From positions 1 to 15,115 of the forward strand of contig JAKAEH010000001.1 in assembly GCA_021825955.1 (NCBI GenBank): DNA of 15,115 nt. The letters are read 5' to 3'. Below the pieces are notes generated by a model that saw nothing but the letters and a program-made list of their open reading frames with translations, did not search any database and was not told where the DNA came from. A program made the position numbers and the translations under genes. Positions 1 through 8,066 of this stretch are shown here, one piece after another. This DNA is from a bacterium (GTDB lineage Bacteria; Patescibacteria; Microgenomatia; Levybacterales; UBA12049). Every line of letters begins with the position of its first letter. Position 1 is the first letter of the stretch.

Positions 1-900
1 TATCTCCCCCTTCTACATATAAGTATGGAGCATTATTGTTGTTTAAAGCGATTGCACCCGGAGCTCCGGCTATCTGGGGAAGCTGTCCTATATTTACGGT
101 TGTCCAAGCACCGGGAGTTCCATTAGAATCCAATTGTGACATATATACTGTGCTTTGGTTTGAAGTCCCGTTCCAGCCTCCGGCTACATACAAATATGTA
201 ATATTGTTTATTGTTATAGAAGTTGCGCCCGGGTAATGCAGGCCCTGGGGAAGGAGATTGGTTTGCTGGCTAATTGACGACACATTGCCGGATGCATCGA
301 AACTTACCTTAAGAACGTGGTTTGTTACAGACCCGTTATAATCTCCTCCGAGTACATAGGCATAGTTATTTCCGCCAGCCGTTGTATAAACAAGCCCGAA
401 ATTGGTATATGTCCCAGGAAGCTGCGTTTGTCCGGTGGTTGACCAGGTTCCGTTTATATCGCCAGTTGAATTTATTGTGTTTCTGTAAACAGTTGATTTT
501 GCAACAGAAACACTCGACCCTCCGAATACGTATATATAGCTTGTTCCGCCTATTGTTGCGGTAAAAGCATTTTCTGTTTGCAGAGTCAGAGGCAGTTGGT
601 TTTGGCTTGTTGTTGCAAAAGTTCCCGGCACCCCGTTTGTTGATATTTGGGATTTATAAACCTGTGAGCTTTCTGAGCCGTTGTTTATTCCGCCGATATT
701 ATAAAGATAACTGGTTCCGTTTATGGCTATAGAAGCTGTTGCGTGGCCGTAGATTGGGGGAAAAGCTGTTGAGGAAAACGTACCTACGGTTCCATTTGAT
801 GCTACTTGGGCGTATTGGGTAGCTCCCACATATCCACCATTTCTTCCGCCCATAACATAAATATAAGTGTTTCCTCCAACAACAGCACTCTGCGGATTAC
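1..900 (-). repeat. Second Kelch-like propeller of the giant protein, cut by the window edge
   Basis: Blades occur near 850-884 (GGNTYIYVMGG), 697-728 (NGTSYLYNIGG), 527-556 (GGTSYIYVFGG), 350-380 (GGNNYAYVLGG), 185-212 (NNITYLYVAGG) and 11-40 (APYLYVEGG). The last blade runs off the left end. All visible blades keep the GG pair, unlike the first propeller. The module just before it (STNYINLLNNSN near 1040) repeats the one before the first propeller (GTNYVNLLNNSN near 2790). The unit 'NLLNNSN plus propeller' has therefore been duplicated with a period of about 1.75 kb. Confidence 0.75.
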
Positions 901-3900
901 CTGCTTGAGATTCAGTCTGCAAAAGCTGACCCTGTCCTGTTGTAGAAAATGTACCGACATTTCCGGGAACCGATGTTCCTGTTGCTCCTGAAGGAGAGTT
1001 CATAAAAGCAAAATTACTATTATTCAATAGATTGATATAGTTAGTAGAATTTCCATTAAAAGCCAGGTTTGCGGATATTGAGGCCGAGCCGGCAATATCC
1101 AGAGCTGCAGTTGGATTTGCGTTATTAATACCCACTCCTCCAAGGCTTGTATTTCCCGAGCCGACCACATAGACCCCATTATTTCCACCACCTAAATTAT
1201 TTGCAGTAAAGCCTAATAATCCTGAAAAATTACTTTGCGTTCCGCCGGTTCCAATAGCTTTCGAGTAGATATCGGTGTATTGTATATATCCGTTGACATA
1301 GCCATAAAACCCCATATTTCCAATTGTTGTATTTGCCCAAATGTTTGATGGTGAAGCAAGGCTACCGTTTGCCGAGGAAAAGTCATGCGAGGCATATCCG
1401 TTTTCTCCAACTCTTTGTATAATATCCGATTTAAAGCCTGATTGGTCGTCTATTTGAAGTCCGGCATTGCACCAGAATCCGCTGCAGTTATTTGTATTGT
1501 TGTCTCCGGGAGTAGTTGTTCCTATACCGAGTTTGTCTGACACTAAAAGATTGCCGTAGAAATTTCCGCTTCCTGCAACATCTAACGAGTATTGGGGATT
1601 GGCATTTTGAATTCCCACATTTCCGGTATTTGCAAGAGCTAAAACAGGAACTGTGGGAGAATTAACCAAGCTGGTTCTGTATGTTTCTGTTATAGGCCAG
1701 TATTGCAAATGCGAGTATGCATTTATGAGCCATATATAATTAGTTCCCCCGACATTAAAAGTAAATGGAAACATACTATCCTCGGGGTATATTAGCTGGT
1801 CTTGGTTAACTAAACTCCAAGAAGTTACATTTCCAGACGTGTCAATTTGAGCTTTATAAACAGCGCTTGTGGAATACGAATTTACGTCTTGTCCTCCAAA
1901 TGCGTAGAGGTATGTTGTTCCACTGACTGTTACGGCACTTACTCCGAAGCTTCCTCTATAAATTATCGTGTTGGGGATAGCTGTTTGAGTGGTTATGGCA
2001 TTGATATCTCCTGTTGCGGTATTAAACCCTATTTTATATAGACTATTGGTACTTGGATTTCCCCAACTGTTGTTAAAAAGGTAAGCATAAGTAGTCCCGC
2101 CAATGTTTGCGGTTACAACAGGATTTTGAAAAACAGTAAATGCAGCGGGTAGCTGCGTTTGGCTGGTAGTTGAAAATGCAGATGATATGTCTCCGGTGGA
2201 ATTCATAGTTGCTTTATAGACCGTTGATACATTTGCATAACTTCCATTTTCTCCCCCTAAAACGTACATATAAGTAGTACCGCCAAAGGTCGTATTAAAG
2301 GATGCAAAATCGAAAAGTGCTTGCGGAAGCTGATTTGTTGTTGTGGACCATGCCTGTACGTCTCCTGTTCCGTTAAGCTGTGCTTTATAAACGCTTGAGT
2401 GGCCTCCTCCAGCATATCCGCCAAGTTCATATATATAAGTAGTTCCGCCAAAGGTTGCAGTTTGCGCTGTTCCGTCTGAGCCTGCAAACGGGAATTGTGT
2501 TTGGTTGGTAGAGGAGAAAGCCCCAAGATTTCCGGTGGTAGAAATAGAAGCCTTATATACTGTTGATACATAAGAATTATTATTATCATTGCCGGCAATG
2601 GCATATACGTAATTAGTTCCTCCTATTGTTGCGGTAGTCACACCCGGAGTAGTCAATGTTCCCGGCCCCGGAGCTCCTGCCTGGTTTTCTTTAGTCCAGG
2701 GTCCGATGTCTGTTGCGGCGGCAGAATAGTTAGGAGTTCCTGAAGGAGAATAAATGTAATTTAAGTTGCTATTATTTAATAGATTGACATAGTTTGTACC
2801 GGTTCCCCTAAATGTAAGATCCCCTGACATTGAAGCGGTTCCCGCGTAAGGACCTGTAGCAAAAACCTGGAATAGGGCAGAGGAAGTTGATGTCCCTCCG
2901 ATTGCCAAATCGTCCGTTATATTGGCGGGGCTAAGTATGCCTAAGTTTCTCTGCCAATAATTTGTATTTCCAGAGCAGGTTCCCGTTCCTGTTACTATTC
3001 CTCCGGTAGTATTTACGCAATTGGCATTTGTTAATGTTTGTCCAACGCTTGCTCCGGAATTATATGCTGTTGCATAAACATTTCTCCAGTTTAAAGAAGC
3101 AAGTCCCAAATCTGTGACATTATTTACTCCCGGCACTACGTTAGAACCCGCAACATTGTTAGCGGGAGCAAGAGTTATATCTCCGGTTGTTGTCCCCCCA
3201 AGGGTTAATAGCTGGTTTGCTGTTGATTGGATTTGGGCTGTCCCGCTTCTGAATGTCAGCTGTCCGCCGACACTTGCCACTCCCGCAACATCAAGAAGAG
3301 CAGTGGGAGAAGTGGTCCCGATGCCCACGTTGCCACTGGAATCGATACGTACTCTTTCCGTATTGTTTGTGGTGTTAAAAGTAAGCGCATTTGTATTAGC
3401 AGGCCTTGTAATAGATGCAGCACGAGAATCGTTTTGCCGTCCAAAAAATATTGATGTTGTATTGGCTAGTGGTGACTGTAGTGAAATGCCTGTATCTCCA
3501 CTGCTTTCAAATACCGCAGTGTTTCCTCCTGTTGGCACAAATGTGGAGCCATAAGAGCCATTTTGTACATGCAATATGCCAGAAGGAGCTGTTGTCCCAA
3601 TCCCCACCTTTCCTCCATATCCATTATTAGGCATAACTATTAACTGACCTGAGACAGATGCCTGTGTCTGGTGGTTGGCAAGACCTACTCCTGTAAATGA
3701 GAATAGGGCAGAGGAAGTGGAAGTTGAACCTAACAGTAAATCATTTGTGGTATTAACAGGTGAAAGGGCGCCTGCCAACTGGTTCCACCAATTTGTTCCA
3801 AGACCGGAAGCGGCAGCCCAAGATAAGGTTCCTGAGCCGTTTGTGGTTAAAGCATATCCATTAGATTGCCCACTTGTCGGCCAAGTGTAGGCAATTCCTC

Positions 3901-6900
3901 CAAAAGTTGTAGTTGCAGCTGAGTTTGCAAGAATTAAATTACCGCTGTTGTCAATCCTGAATTTGGTTGTTCCCGAGGAAGAAGCAGTTATTAAATCTCC
4001 TGAATTTAAATTATTAACGATTAATGCTGCGTTGTTTGAATATCCTCCATTTATATGCAAGAGCGCAGTGGGAGAGATTGTTCCGATTCCGACTTTACCT
4101 AAAAAGTAATTATTAAGACTACCATTTGAATTTAAGGATTGGGACAGTATTAACCCACTACTCATATTGAAATAACTACCTGAAGTTTTTGTAATAGTCC
4201 CATCCCCTAGCTGAATTCCTCCCGTTGTTCCATTGCCAAAGATTGAGTTAGATGTTGAGCTTGCTCTAAGAATACCGTTTACATCAAGTGGATAAGCCGG
4301 ATTTGTTGTCCCTATCCCAACCTGTCCTCCCCAGCCGTTGTTGGGCATAACAATCAGGTTTCCCGAAGCAGATGCAATTGTTTGTCCTGTTTTAACTCCT
4401 GTAAACGAGAATTCTGCGCTTGATGTTGAAGATCCACCAATAGCAAAGTCATCATTTATATTTATAGGGGAGAGCACTCCGCCTAATTCATTCCACCAGT
4501 TTGTGCCCGTGTTACCGCAAGTGCTCCATGAAGGATTACTTGCGCCCCAAATCAGACAATTTCCCGATGAGCCACCGCTTGTAAAGTTAATCGTATTGGA
4601 AGAACCATAAGCAACCTGCCCGGTGGTTACATTTGTACCTTTAAGAGTTAATGTGTTTGACCCGCTCCCAAGAGTAATAATACTTGCATTAGTTGTACCA
4701 ATCTGAATTTGTCCGTTGGTAACAAAGCCAGATCCTGTTCCGGCATCGATTTGAACGGTGCCGCCGGTACCGCTGGAGCCGCCGTTTCCTGCGTTAAGTA
4801 TTATTCCGCCTCCTGTGCCTGTATAGCCATATTGAAGTTGAAGTTTTCCGCCAGTTTCCCCACCGAGCACTTGGGCATCGGAAGCCTGCATTGTAATTTG
4901 ATAGCCAAGTGTCAAATAGGATTGATGAGTATAAGTTGGATTGTTTCCCAGAATATTTAGACTGCCGCCTGCCGGGACTGTAATATCTCCTCCATATCCG
5001 TTATTTGGTGCAATTACCAGTTGTCCGCTAAAAGAGGCCTGAGTCTGGTGGTTGGAAAGCCCCAAACCTGTAAAAGCAAATTCCGCAGAGGAAGTTGCAG
5101 TCGAGCCTATCAAAAGGTCGTTATTTGTATTAACAGGTGAAAGGGCGCCTGCTAACTGGTTCCACCAGTTGGCGCCTGTGGTTGGACAGGTTCCCGTTCC
5201 TGTTACTATTCCCCCCGTTGTATTAACACAAGCGTTTGTAATGCTAAGTCCGTTAGCCGTTCCCACGGAATAAACTGCTCCGCTTGCTATTGTTACGTTT
5301 CCCGCGTTGTCCACGGTGAATTTGGCATTTCCGCTGCTGGATGCGCTAATGATTGGTCCTGTTCCGTTTTGGTTGATAGTAAGCCCCGATTGGCCGCTTG
5401 AGGTAGCTAAGATAGCGAATAAACCGTCAACTTCTACCGCGCCCGCCGCAGTGGTGATGTTGTTACTGTTTGATGTATTAACGAGTGGTTTATCCAGGGC
5501 TATCTTGCCGGTGCCGTCAGGCGCAAGAGTTATATTTGAATTGCTTCCTGCATTGGTTGTAAGCACTAAAGGCTGTCCCGATACGGTAAATTGGCCTCCC
5601 GTAGCCTGGAATGTAGGGTTAGCAGTCCCGCCTATGCTTAAATTTCCATTTGAATCCAAGGCCAAAACAACGTTATTTGTGCCTGCTCCCGATTGGGTGA
5701 TTGGAGGCAAGCCTTGGAGTGTTTCGGAATTTGCAGCATAAGCAACGGTTGCAAGCTGCTGTCTGGGGGTAAGCTCGGGAGTTGTATTTACGGTTACGCC
5801 CAAGAAAAGTGCTGAATTAGAAGCAAACAGCCACGAAGGAATTCCGCAGGGTCCGGTTGGATTTGTGTTGCCCAGGGCACAGGCTCCCGCATTGCCCAGC
5901 AATATTGAAAATATTCCGTCCTGGTCAGGCTGTACTACATCTACTTCCTGCCATAAAAGTGTAGAAGAGCCTGTTGCAGGTGCCTGGGCATTGTAAATTG
6001 CAAATCTTAAAGCGCTCGCCGTGGATATCGGGTTATCCAAATTATCTGTTAACCTTCCCTGGAAGGATAATATTCTTAAAGGAGCCTGGGGTATTCCGGC
6101 TGCAAAAAGGGGAGACTGGTTGTTTGGTTTTTGAATTAAAGCCTGGTAAAATCCGAATCCGATGGCTGCCATAAATATTACGAGCACGGCAAAATGGAAA
6201 TAGTGGACAATTGCATAGGAATGATATGTTTCGTACCACTTTGGTCTTTTATAACGTAATGTAAACCAAGCTTTTTTGTACCACGGGAAGTATTTTGTAG
6301 ATATATCTAAAGGCGCATAGAGCTCCTTTTTTAAATTGTGCACGCCTAGTAATGACTTGTGGTTTAACGTTCGGTTCTCTTTTTTAGCTTCGGAATCTTT
6401 TAATTCTTTAAACACCGGTTTTCCTTTCAGGTTCCAGGCTAGGTAAGATGCGCCATTTGCGGCTTTGGCAAAAGGATAGATTAACAGTTCATCAAAAATA
6501 TACATTCCTGCTTTTGATATCTTTTGAAATAGTCTGATAGGCGCTAGTCTAGAATACTTGAGGTGGGAAGTGGGAAGTTCTTGGTTTTGAAGTGAGAATC
6601 CTTGATTATTAGATTTCAAAGATTCAAGTTCTAATCTTACGTTTCTAGCATTTGTTCTGTCTAATTTTAAATTCTGAACTCCCGCCAGAGGCGAGACTCG
6701 CCAAAGGCGGCTAGATTCTAAATTTCTGCCGAGGAGTCCTTCCTCGGATGCCCAGGCGAGATATTTTCTTAAAGAAGATAGTTTTCTATTAACTGTAGCA
6801 GGCGAGAAGCCTCCCTGCTTAACAAGCCTTTGTTTGTATTCTTCAAGTATTTGCGGGCTAATCGTGTTTAGGATATTTTGATTCCTTGCATCGGAACCGT

Positions 6901-7414
6901 TATTAAACTCGGAAATCTCTTCTGTCCAGGCAAGGAATTGTTTTATGTCAATGATATAGTTTTTTATAGTAAGATGTGATGCATTGTAAACATAAAGATA
7001 GTTTCTGAAGTCCTTTAGCCGATACGGATCGGCATTTACCATTGACGATTGACTATTTACTATTTCAAACGGATTAACGCTGATATGGCCTTCGAGCTTA
7101 AGAAACTTGAAGAATTTACGAAGGGAAGACAGATGGCGTTCTAATGACCTCTCCGAGAGAGCAGATTTCTGATTTCTGATTTCTGATTTCTGATTTTCTT
7201 CCGTAATCTGTAATCCGTAATCATCAATCGCTTCGCGTTTGTATGCTTCGATTGTTCCGGGGGTTACCAGCTGGGGAGCAAAAGCCTTTTGATAGCGTAA
7301 CTCATACCATCGGATAAAATGATTAATGTCCGATAGATAATTTTTTACAGTAACCTTTGAAGGCTGATCTTCCTGTGAAAATAAAAAGCTTTTAAATTGA
7401 TTTAATAAGTCCAT
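1..7414 (-). CDS. Giant membrane-anchored surface protein: tandem recombinase core-binding domains, TM helix, fibre modules, Kelch propellers (3' end outside window)
   Basis: One open frame runs from ATG at 7414-7412 to codon 2471 at position 2, with no stop; the true C-terminus lies beyond the left edge. Order by residue: about 1-118 and 128-235, two SAM-like core-binding domains of the tyrosine recombinase type; 236-395, a basic linker; about 405-427, one hydrophobic helix after a K/R-rich stretch, so N-in/C-out; 445-562, a domain opening LRILSFQGRLTD and closing near LTPRQQLATVAYA; 563-1575, fibre-like modules with four WW(N)QLAGALSP-type blocks and several VGIGTTSPTALLDV motifs; about 1575-1919, six Kelch-like blades; 1919-2140, spacer modules; 2140 onward, a second Kelch-like propeller. 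No recombinase catalytic Arg/His/Tyr pattern is visible. Kelch and fibre modules usually bind ligands, so an adhesin role is inferred. The start has no Shine-Dalgarno but a good promoter lies about 100 nt upstream. Frame and architecture are certain; function is not. Confidence 0.93.
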   Translation of the reverse strand, partial: MDLLNQFKSFLFSQEDQPSKVTVKNYLSDINHFIRWYELRYQKAFAPQLVTPGTIEAYKREAIDDYGLQITEENQKSEIRNQKSALSERSLERHLSSLRKFFKFLKLEGHISVNPFEIVNSQSSMVNADPYRLKDFRNYLYVYNASHLTIKNYIIDIKQFLAWTEEISEFNNGSDARNQNILNTISPQILEEYKQRLVKQGGFSPATVNRKLSSLRKYLAWASEEGLLGRNLESSRLWRVSPLAGVQNLKLDRTNARNVRLELESLKSNNQGFSLQNQELPTSHLKYSRLAPIRLFQKISKAGMYIFDELLIYPFAKAANGASYLAWNLKGKPVFKELKDSEAKKENRTLNHKSLLGVHNLKKELYAPLDISTKYFPWYKKAWFTLRYKRPKWYETYHSYAIVHYFHFAVLVIFMAAIGFGFYQALIQKPNNQSPLFAAGIPQAPLRILSFQGRLTDNLDNPISTASALRFAIYNAQAPATGSSTLLWQEVDVVQPDQDGIFSILLGNAGACALGNTNPTGPCGIPSWLFASNSALFLGVTVNTTPELTPRQQLATVAYAANSETLQGLPPITQSGAGTNNVVLALDSNGNLSIGGTANPTFQATGGQFTVSGQPLVLTTNAGSNSNITLAPDGTGKIALDKPLVNTSNSNNITTAAGAVEVDGLFAILATSSGQSGLTINQNGTGPIISASSSGNAKFTVDNAGNVTIASGAVYSVGTANGLSITNACVNTTGGIVTGTGTCPTTGANWWNQLAGALSPVNTNNDLLIGSTATSSAEFAFTGLGLSNHQTQASFSGQLVIAPNNGYGGDITVPAGGSLNILGNNPTYTHQSYLTLGYQITMQASDAQVLGGETGGKLQLQYGYTGTGGGIILNAGNGGSSGTGGTVQIDAGTGSGFVTNGQIQIGTTNASIITLGSGSNTLTLKGTNVTTGQVAYGSSNTINFTSGGSSGNCLIWGASNPSWSTCGNTGTNWWNELGGVLSPININDDFAIGGSSTSSAEFSFTGVKTGQTIASASGNLIVMPNNGWGGQVGIGTTNPAYPLDVNGILRASSTSNSIFGNGTTGGIQLGDGTITKTSGSYFNMSSGLILSQSLNSNGSLNNYFLGKVGIGTISPTALLHINGGYSNNAALIVNNLNSGDLITASSSGTTKFRIDNSGNLILANSAATTTFGGIAYTWPTSGQSNGYALTTNGSGTLSWAAASGLGTNWWNQLAGALSPVNTTNDLLLGSTSTSSALFSFTGVGLANHQTQASVSGQLIVMPNNGYGGKVGIGTTAPSGILHVQNGSYGSTFVPTGGNTAVFESSGDTGISLQSPLANTTSIFFGRQNDSRAASITRPANTNALTFNTTNNTERVRIDSSGNVGIGTTSPTALLDVAGVASVGGQLTFRSGTAQIQSTANQLLTLGGTTTGDITLAPANNVAGSNVVPGVNNVTDLGLASLNWRNVYATAYNSGASVGQTLTNANCVNTTGGIVTGTGTCSGNTNYWQRNLGILSPANITDDLAIGGTSTSSALFQVFATGPYAGTASMSGDLTFRGTGTNYVNLLNNSNLNYIYSPSGTPNYSAAATDIGPWTKENQAGAPGPGTLTTPGVTTATIGGTNYVYAIAGNDNNNSYVSTVYKASISTTGNLGAFSSTNQTQFPFAGSDGTAQTATFGGTTYIYELGGYAGGGHSSVYKAQLNGTGDVQAWSTTTNQLPQALFDFASFNTTFGGTTYMYVLGGENGSYANVSTVYKATMNSTGDISSAFSTTSQTQLPAAFTVFQNPVVTANIGGTTYAYLFNNSWGNPSTNSLYKIGFNTATGDINAITTQTAIPNTIIYRGSFGVSAVTVSGTTYLYAFGGQDVNSYSTSAVYKAQIDTSGNVTSWSLVNQDQLIYPEDSMFPFTFNVGGTNYIWLINAYSHLQYWPITETYRTSLVNSPTVPVLALANTGNVGIQNANPQYSLDVAGSGNFYGNLLVSDKLGIGTTTPGDNNTNNCSGFWCNAGLQIDDQSGFKSDIIQRVGENGYASHDFSSANGSLASPSNIWANTTIGNMGFYGYVNGYIQYTDIYSKAIGTGGTQSNFSGLLGFTANNLGGGNNGVYVVGSGNTSLGGVGINNANPTAALDIAGSASISANLAFNGNSTNYINLLNNSNFAFMNSPSGATGTSVPGNVGTFSTTGQGQLLQTESQAGNPQSAVVGGNTYIYVMGGRNGGYVGATQYAQVASNGTVGTFSSTAFPPIYGHATASIAINGTSYLYNIGGINNGSESSQVYKSQISTNGVPGTFATTSQNQLPLTLQTENAFTATIGGTSYIYVFGGSSVSVAKSTVYRNTINSTGDINGTWSTTGQTQLPGTYTNFGLVYTTAGGNNYAYVLGGDYNGSVTNHVLKVSFDASGNVSSISQQTNLLPQGLHYPGATSITINNITYLYVAGGWNGTSNQSTVYMSQLDSNGTPGAWTTVNIGQLPQIAGAPGAIALNNNNAPYLYVEGGD
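1660..2700 (-). repeat. Six-blade Kelch-like beta-propeller within the giant protein
   Basis: Six repeats each contain (G/S)GT(T/N)Y(x)Y followed by a small or glycine-rich turn. They lie near 2588-2630, 2424-2460, 2262-2291, 2080-2112, 1900-1931 and 1730-1760, spaced about 165-180 bp (55-60 residues). Examples are GGTTYIYELGG, GGTTYMYVLGG and SGTTYLYAFGG. Each is followed by a VYKA-type strand, a turn with G(D/N), and often an AW/FST...QLP segment. This fits a Kelch-like propeller of six blades. The fourth and sixth blades lack the GG pair. Confidence 0.75.
2700..5240 (-). repeat. Fibre-like module array within the giant protein
   Basis: Four related blocks contain W(W/Q)-x-x-LxGxLSP(V/I/A)N and then a DLLIGST-type motif and SSA. 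They centre near 5165, 4497, 3790 and 2968, at residues of about 750, 973, 1209 and 1483. Between them lie VGIGTT-x-P motifs near 4300, 4080, 3600 and 3320, and PNNGYGG motifs near 5000, 4340 and 3630. Such GIGTTSP...LDV motifs are common in tail-fibre-like and CPR surface proteins. DNA identity is high in places: a 26-bp stretch starting CAGGTTCCCG is identical at 2976-3001 and 5187-5212, and another starting GTATTAACAG is shared near 3750-3775 and 5128-5153. This points to recent internal duplication or gene conversion. Confidence 0.8.
6682..6710. repeat. GC-rich nested palindrome inside coding sequence
   Basis: The outer arms are CCGCC (6682-6686) and GGCGG (6706-6710). The inner arms are GGCGA (6690-6694) and TCGCC (6698-6702), with AGA and AAA as internal-loop bases and GAC as the loop. 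It is much more GC-rich than its surroundings and encodes about ten residues just after the second core-binding domain of the giant protein. It looks like a small mobile palindromic element (REP/MITE-like) accommodated in frame. Confidence 0.7.
6700..7414 (-). other. Tandem tyrosine-recombinase core-binding (SAM-like) domains within the giant protein
   Basis: The first domain reads VTVKNYLSDINHFIRW near residue 20, then SERSLERHLSSLRKFFKFL near residues 87-105. The second reads SHLTIKNYIIDIKQFLAW near 146, then SPATVNRKLSSLRKYLAWA near 203-221. Both follow the XerC/XerD N-terminal pattern: helix, 'T..Y..di..F..W', then 'S..T..R.lssLR.f..fl'. In real recombinases this clamp grips DNA and is followed by a catalytic domain of about 170 residues. 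Here a linker and membrane helix follow instead. The first copy carries an insert at about residues 64-85 encoded by low-complexity repeats. DNA binding is plausible from the family but unproven; the fold may serve protein contact here. Confidence 0.8.
7164..7196. repeat. 7-bp tandem repeat (GATTTCT x4 plus 5 bp) inside the giant gene
   Basis: Four perfect GATTTCT units (7164-7170, 7171-7177, 7178-7184, 7185-7191) are followed by GATTT. On the coding strand this encodes the QKSEIRNQKS stretch in an insert of the first core-binding domain. Seven is not a multiple of three, so gain or loss of one unit would shift the frame of everything downstream. Confidence 0.9.
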
Positions 7415-7519
7415 TTTATATTACCGAATAAGTTCTCTGTGAAAATACCCCTCTAGCTTCAAGATTATACGGATTATACGAATTATCTAAGTGTTTTTTG
7501 GCATTTAACATACACTATT

Positions 7520-7549
7520 AGAATAAAGAAAGTTTGGAAATTCTGTCAA
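7520..7549 (-). promoter_or_regulatory. Sigma-70-type promoter for the giant gene
   Basis: On the minus strand a perfect TTGACA (7544-7549) is followed after 18 nt by TATTCT (7520-7525). Transcription would start near 7512, giving a leader of about 100 nt. Two further TATAAT words at 7464-7469 and 7473-7478 lie in that leader without matching -35 boxes. Confidence 0.55.
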
Positions 7550-7576
7550 GGCCTTATAGTATTTGTATATGATATA

Positions 7577-7691
7577 TTTTGATAACTATTGATAGATATA
7601 TTTTTATCAAAATCTAAATATGAAAAGAAAACATTATTTGAGGCTGTGAAAAATATAAAAAGAGAAATGTTGGTTTAAAATATATCTATCA
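7577..7691. repeat. Nested inverted repeats in the intergenic region
   Basis: TGATAGATATATTTT at 7590-7604 is matched by its exact reverse complement at 7677-7691. A smaller pair, TTTTGATA at 7577-7584 and TATCAAAA at 7605-7612, overlaps the left arm. The two pairings share bases and so exclude each other. They lie upstream of the promoter of the giant gene. A regulatory site or the remains of a small element are both possible. Confidence 0.5.
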
Positions 7692-7770
7692 TAATATATC
7701 AATTAGTATCATTAGTTCAGTAATAGTTGATGATGTGTTTTGCTGTAGTTGGAGAAGTTTAGGAAGTAAA

Positions 7771-7815
7771 TTCAAAATTTCTAATTTATAATTTTTAATT
7801 TATAACTAAATTTTA
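7771..7815. repeat. A/T word repeat, intergenic copy
   Basis: This tract is built of AATTTATAA and AATTTCTAA words. The same words make up the signal-peptide coding ends at 8091-8122 and 10399-10433 and the leader of leuS near 14488-14584. Confidence 0.55.
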
Positions 7816-8027
7816 AGTTCATTATTAGCAATTAGGATATCTAAGTGATAAGACTTTCCAAAACGATGTTTAGGTTGACATGATAGGAAGAATAGAATCT
7901 TTGAAATTGGAGGTGGGATTTTCTTGAACTTGAGTCTTTGAATTCTTGATTTCAAGACTATCAATACTTCAAGCTTTCAAGATCAAAGATGTTAAAAATA
8001 TCCAACTTCAAGATTTCCAGCTTCAGC

Positions 8028-8056
8028 TTGCTTTTTAATCCCGCTATATTGATAAT
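8028..8056 (+). promoter_or_regulatory. Possible promoter for the 8067 gene
   Basis: TTGCTT (8028-8033), a 17-nt spacer and GATAAT (8051-8056) lie ten bases before the ATG. The transcript would have almost no leader, which fits the absence of a Shine-Dalgarno. The -35 box matches only its first three bases. Confidence 0.35.
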
Positions 8057-8066
8057 TATAACATAG

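Larger units (their letters stand above)
7415..8066. other. AT-rich intergenic region with repeats, no gene recognised
   Basis: These 650 bases lie between two divergent genes. They hold the minus-strand promoter of the giant gene near 7520-7549, a 15-bp inverted repeat (7590-7604 and 7677-7691), and A/T word repeats at 7771-7815. A stretch rich in TTCAAG/CTTGAA words follows at about 7920-8020. I found no tRNA-like structure or convincing small gene. Confidence 0.7.

Noticed and set aside
36..5741. Many plus-strand open frames of 60-146 codons across the left half
   Set aside because: They are antisense to the continuous giant minus-strand frame, are rich in Pro/Val from the complement of Gly/Thr/Asn codons, and show no start signals or recognisable domains.
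7164..7196. CRISPR-like array
   Set aside because: The units are 7 bp, contiguous and without spacers; it is a simple tandem repeat in a coding region.
6700..7414. A functional tyrosine recombinase (integrase) gene
   Set aside because: Only the N-terminal clamp type is present, twice; no catalytic Arg-His-Arg-Tyr domain follows before the membrane helix.
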